A stretch of DNA of 41,367 nt from Deltaproteobacteria bacterium. Its GTDB lineage: Bacteria; Myxococcota; JACRCW01. Location: NCBI GenBank assembly GCA_016218805.1, contig JACRCW010000012.1, positions 1 through 41,367 on the forward strand, in the 5' to 3' direction. Of this stretch, positions 41,346 to 41,367 are shown piece after piece; positions within the stretch are counted from its first letter, which is position 1; each line of letters starts with the position of its first letter. The notes under the pieces were generated by a model. The model did no database searches and was not told the origin of the DNA. It worked only from the letters and a program-made list of their open reading frames with translations. A program made the translations under genes and the position numbers.

Positions 41346-41367
41346 ATGAGATTGGCTGCATTGTGGA
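41346..41367 (+). CDS. Start of a further gene, cut by the right edge
   Basis: ATG 41346 opens a frame MRLAALW with GAGGAA about 12 nt upstream. Seven codons are visible, resembling the beginning of a signal peptide or membrane segment. Little can be said; the ATG could be wrong. Confidence 0.3.

Overview
The window is very GC-rich, densely coded DNA. Several exported proteins carry long serine or glycine tracts straight after a lipoprotein-type signal, and almost every codon ends in G or C. Together with a PilZ protein, a PEGA-domain pseudokinase, a sensor-less hybrid kinase and full-length MetH, this points to a Myxococcota-like (old deltaproteobacterial) chromosome. That placement is inference; there is no rRNA or other taxonomic marker here. 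No tRNA, rRNA, insertion sequence, integrase, phage gene or CRISPR array was seen.

Layout. 1-3.5 kb: an exported DUF6600 protein (cut by the left edge) ending in exact 90-bp repeats, a DUF4230 membrane protein and a DUF3187 outer-membrane-type protein. 3.6-9.2 kb: dnaE2 (error-prone polymerase) behind a near-perfect palindrome, then a Calx-beta surface protein closed by a strong hairpin. 9.2-14.5 kb: a small basic protein, uvrB, a 90-residue peptide gene, hslO (Hsp33) and a metallophosphoesterase. 14.5-21.3 kb: a MerR/TipAS regulator with a textbook 19-bp-spacer promoter, a DUF4159 plus VWA/GATase-like pair, an exported HAD phosphatase, a PilZ protein and a degenerate SDR. 21.3-30 kb: a multicopper oxidase lipoprotein, then a one-carbon/methionine block (homocysteine methyltransferase-MTHFR fusion, SAM methyltransferase, ArsR-methyltransferase regulator, metH). 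30-34 kb: a PEGA pseudokinase and a cysteine-repeat lipoprotein. 34-38.5 kb: a 2-oxoacid dehydrogenase operon (E1alpha, a second divergent E1alpha, E1beta, E2) without E3. 38.5-41.4 kb: a palindrome-rich control region, a 15-codon leader ORF coupled to a hybrid histidine kinase, and a lower-GC right end with an unrecognised helical protein and the start of another gene.

The most notable item is the small gene at 12128-12400. It encodes a basic leader followed by three TTxxxxEE repeats (TTMAVGEE, TTPAIGEE, TTIAKGEE), the core motif of plesiocin-type graspetides, which are omega-ester-crosslinked RiPPs. It has its own promoter and terminator, but no ATP-grasp macrocyclase, protease or exporter is encoded anywhere in the 41 kb. 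It therefore looks like an orphan or trans-matured precursor.

The second notable item is a methionine-cycle control unit. An ArsR-methyltransferase fusion gene overlaps metH by 4 bp, and both sit behind a promoter whose -10, predicted start site and initiation codon are covered by a 26-bp palindrome. This looks like SAH/SAM-responsive autoregulation of the SahR type. Several genes here (MerR, ArsR-MTase, the MTHFR fusion, DUF4159) appear to be transcribed leaderless, with a -10-like hexamer 6-9 nt before ATG and no Shine-Dalgarno sequence.
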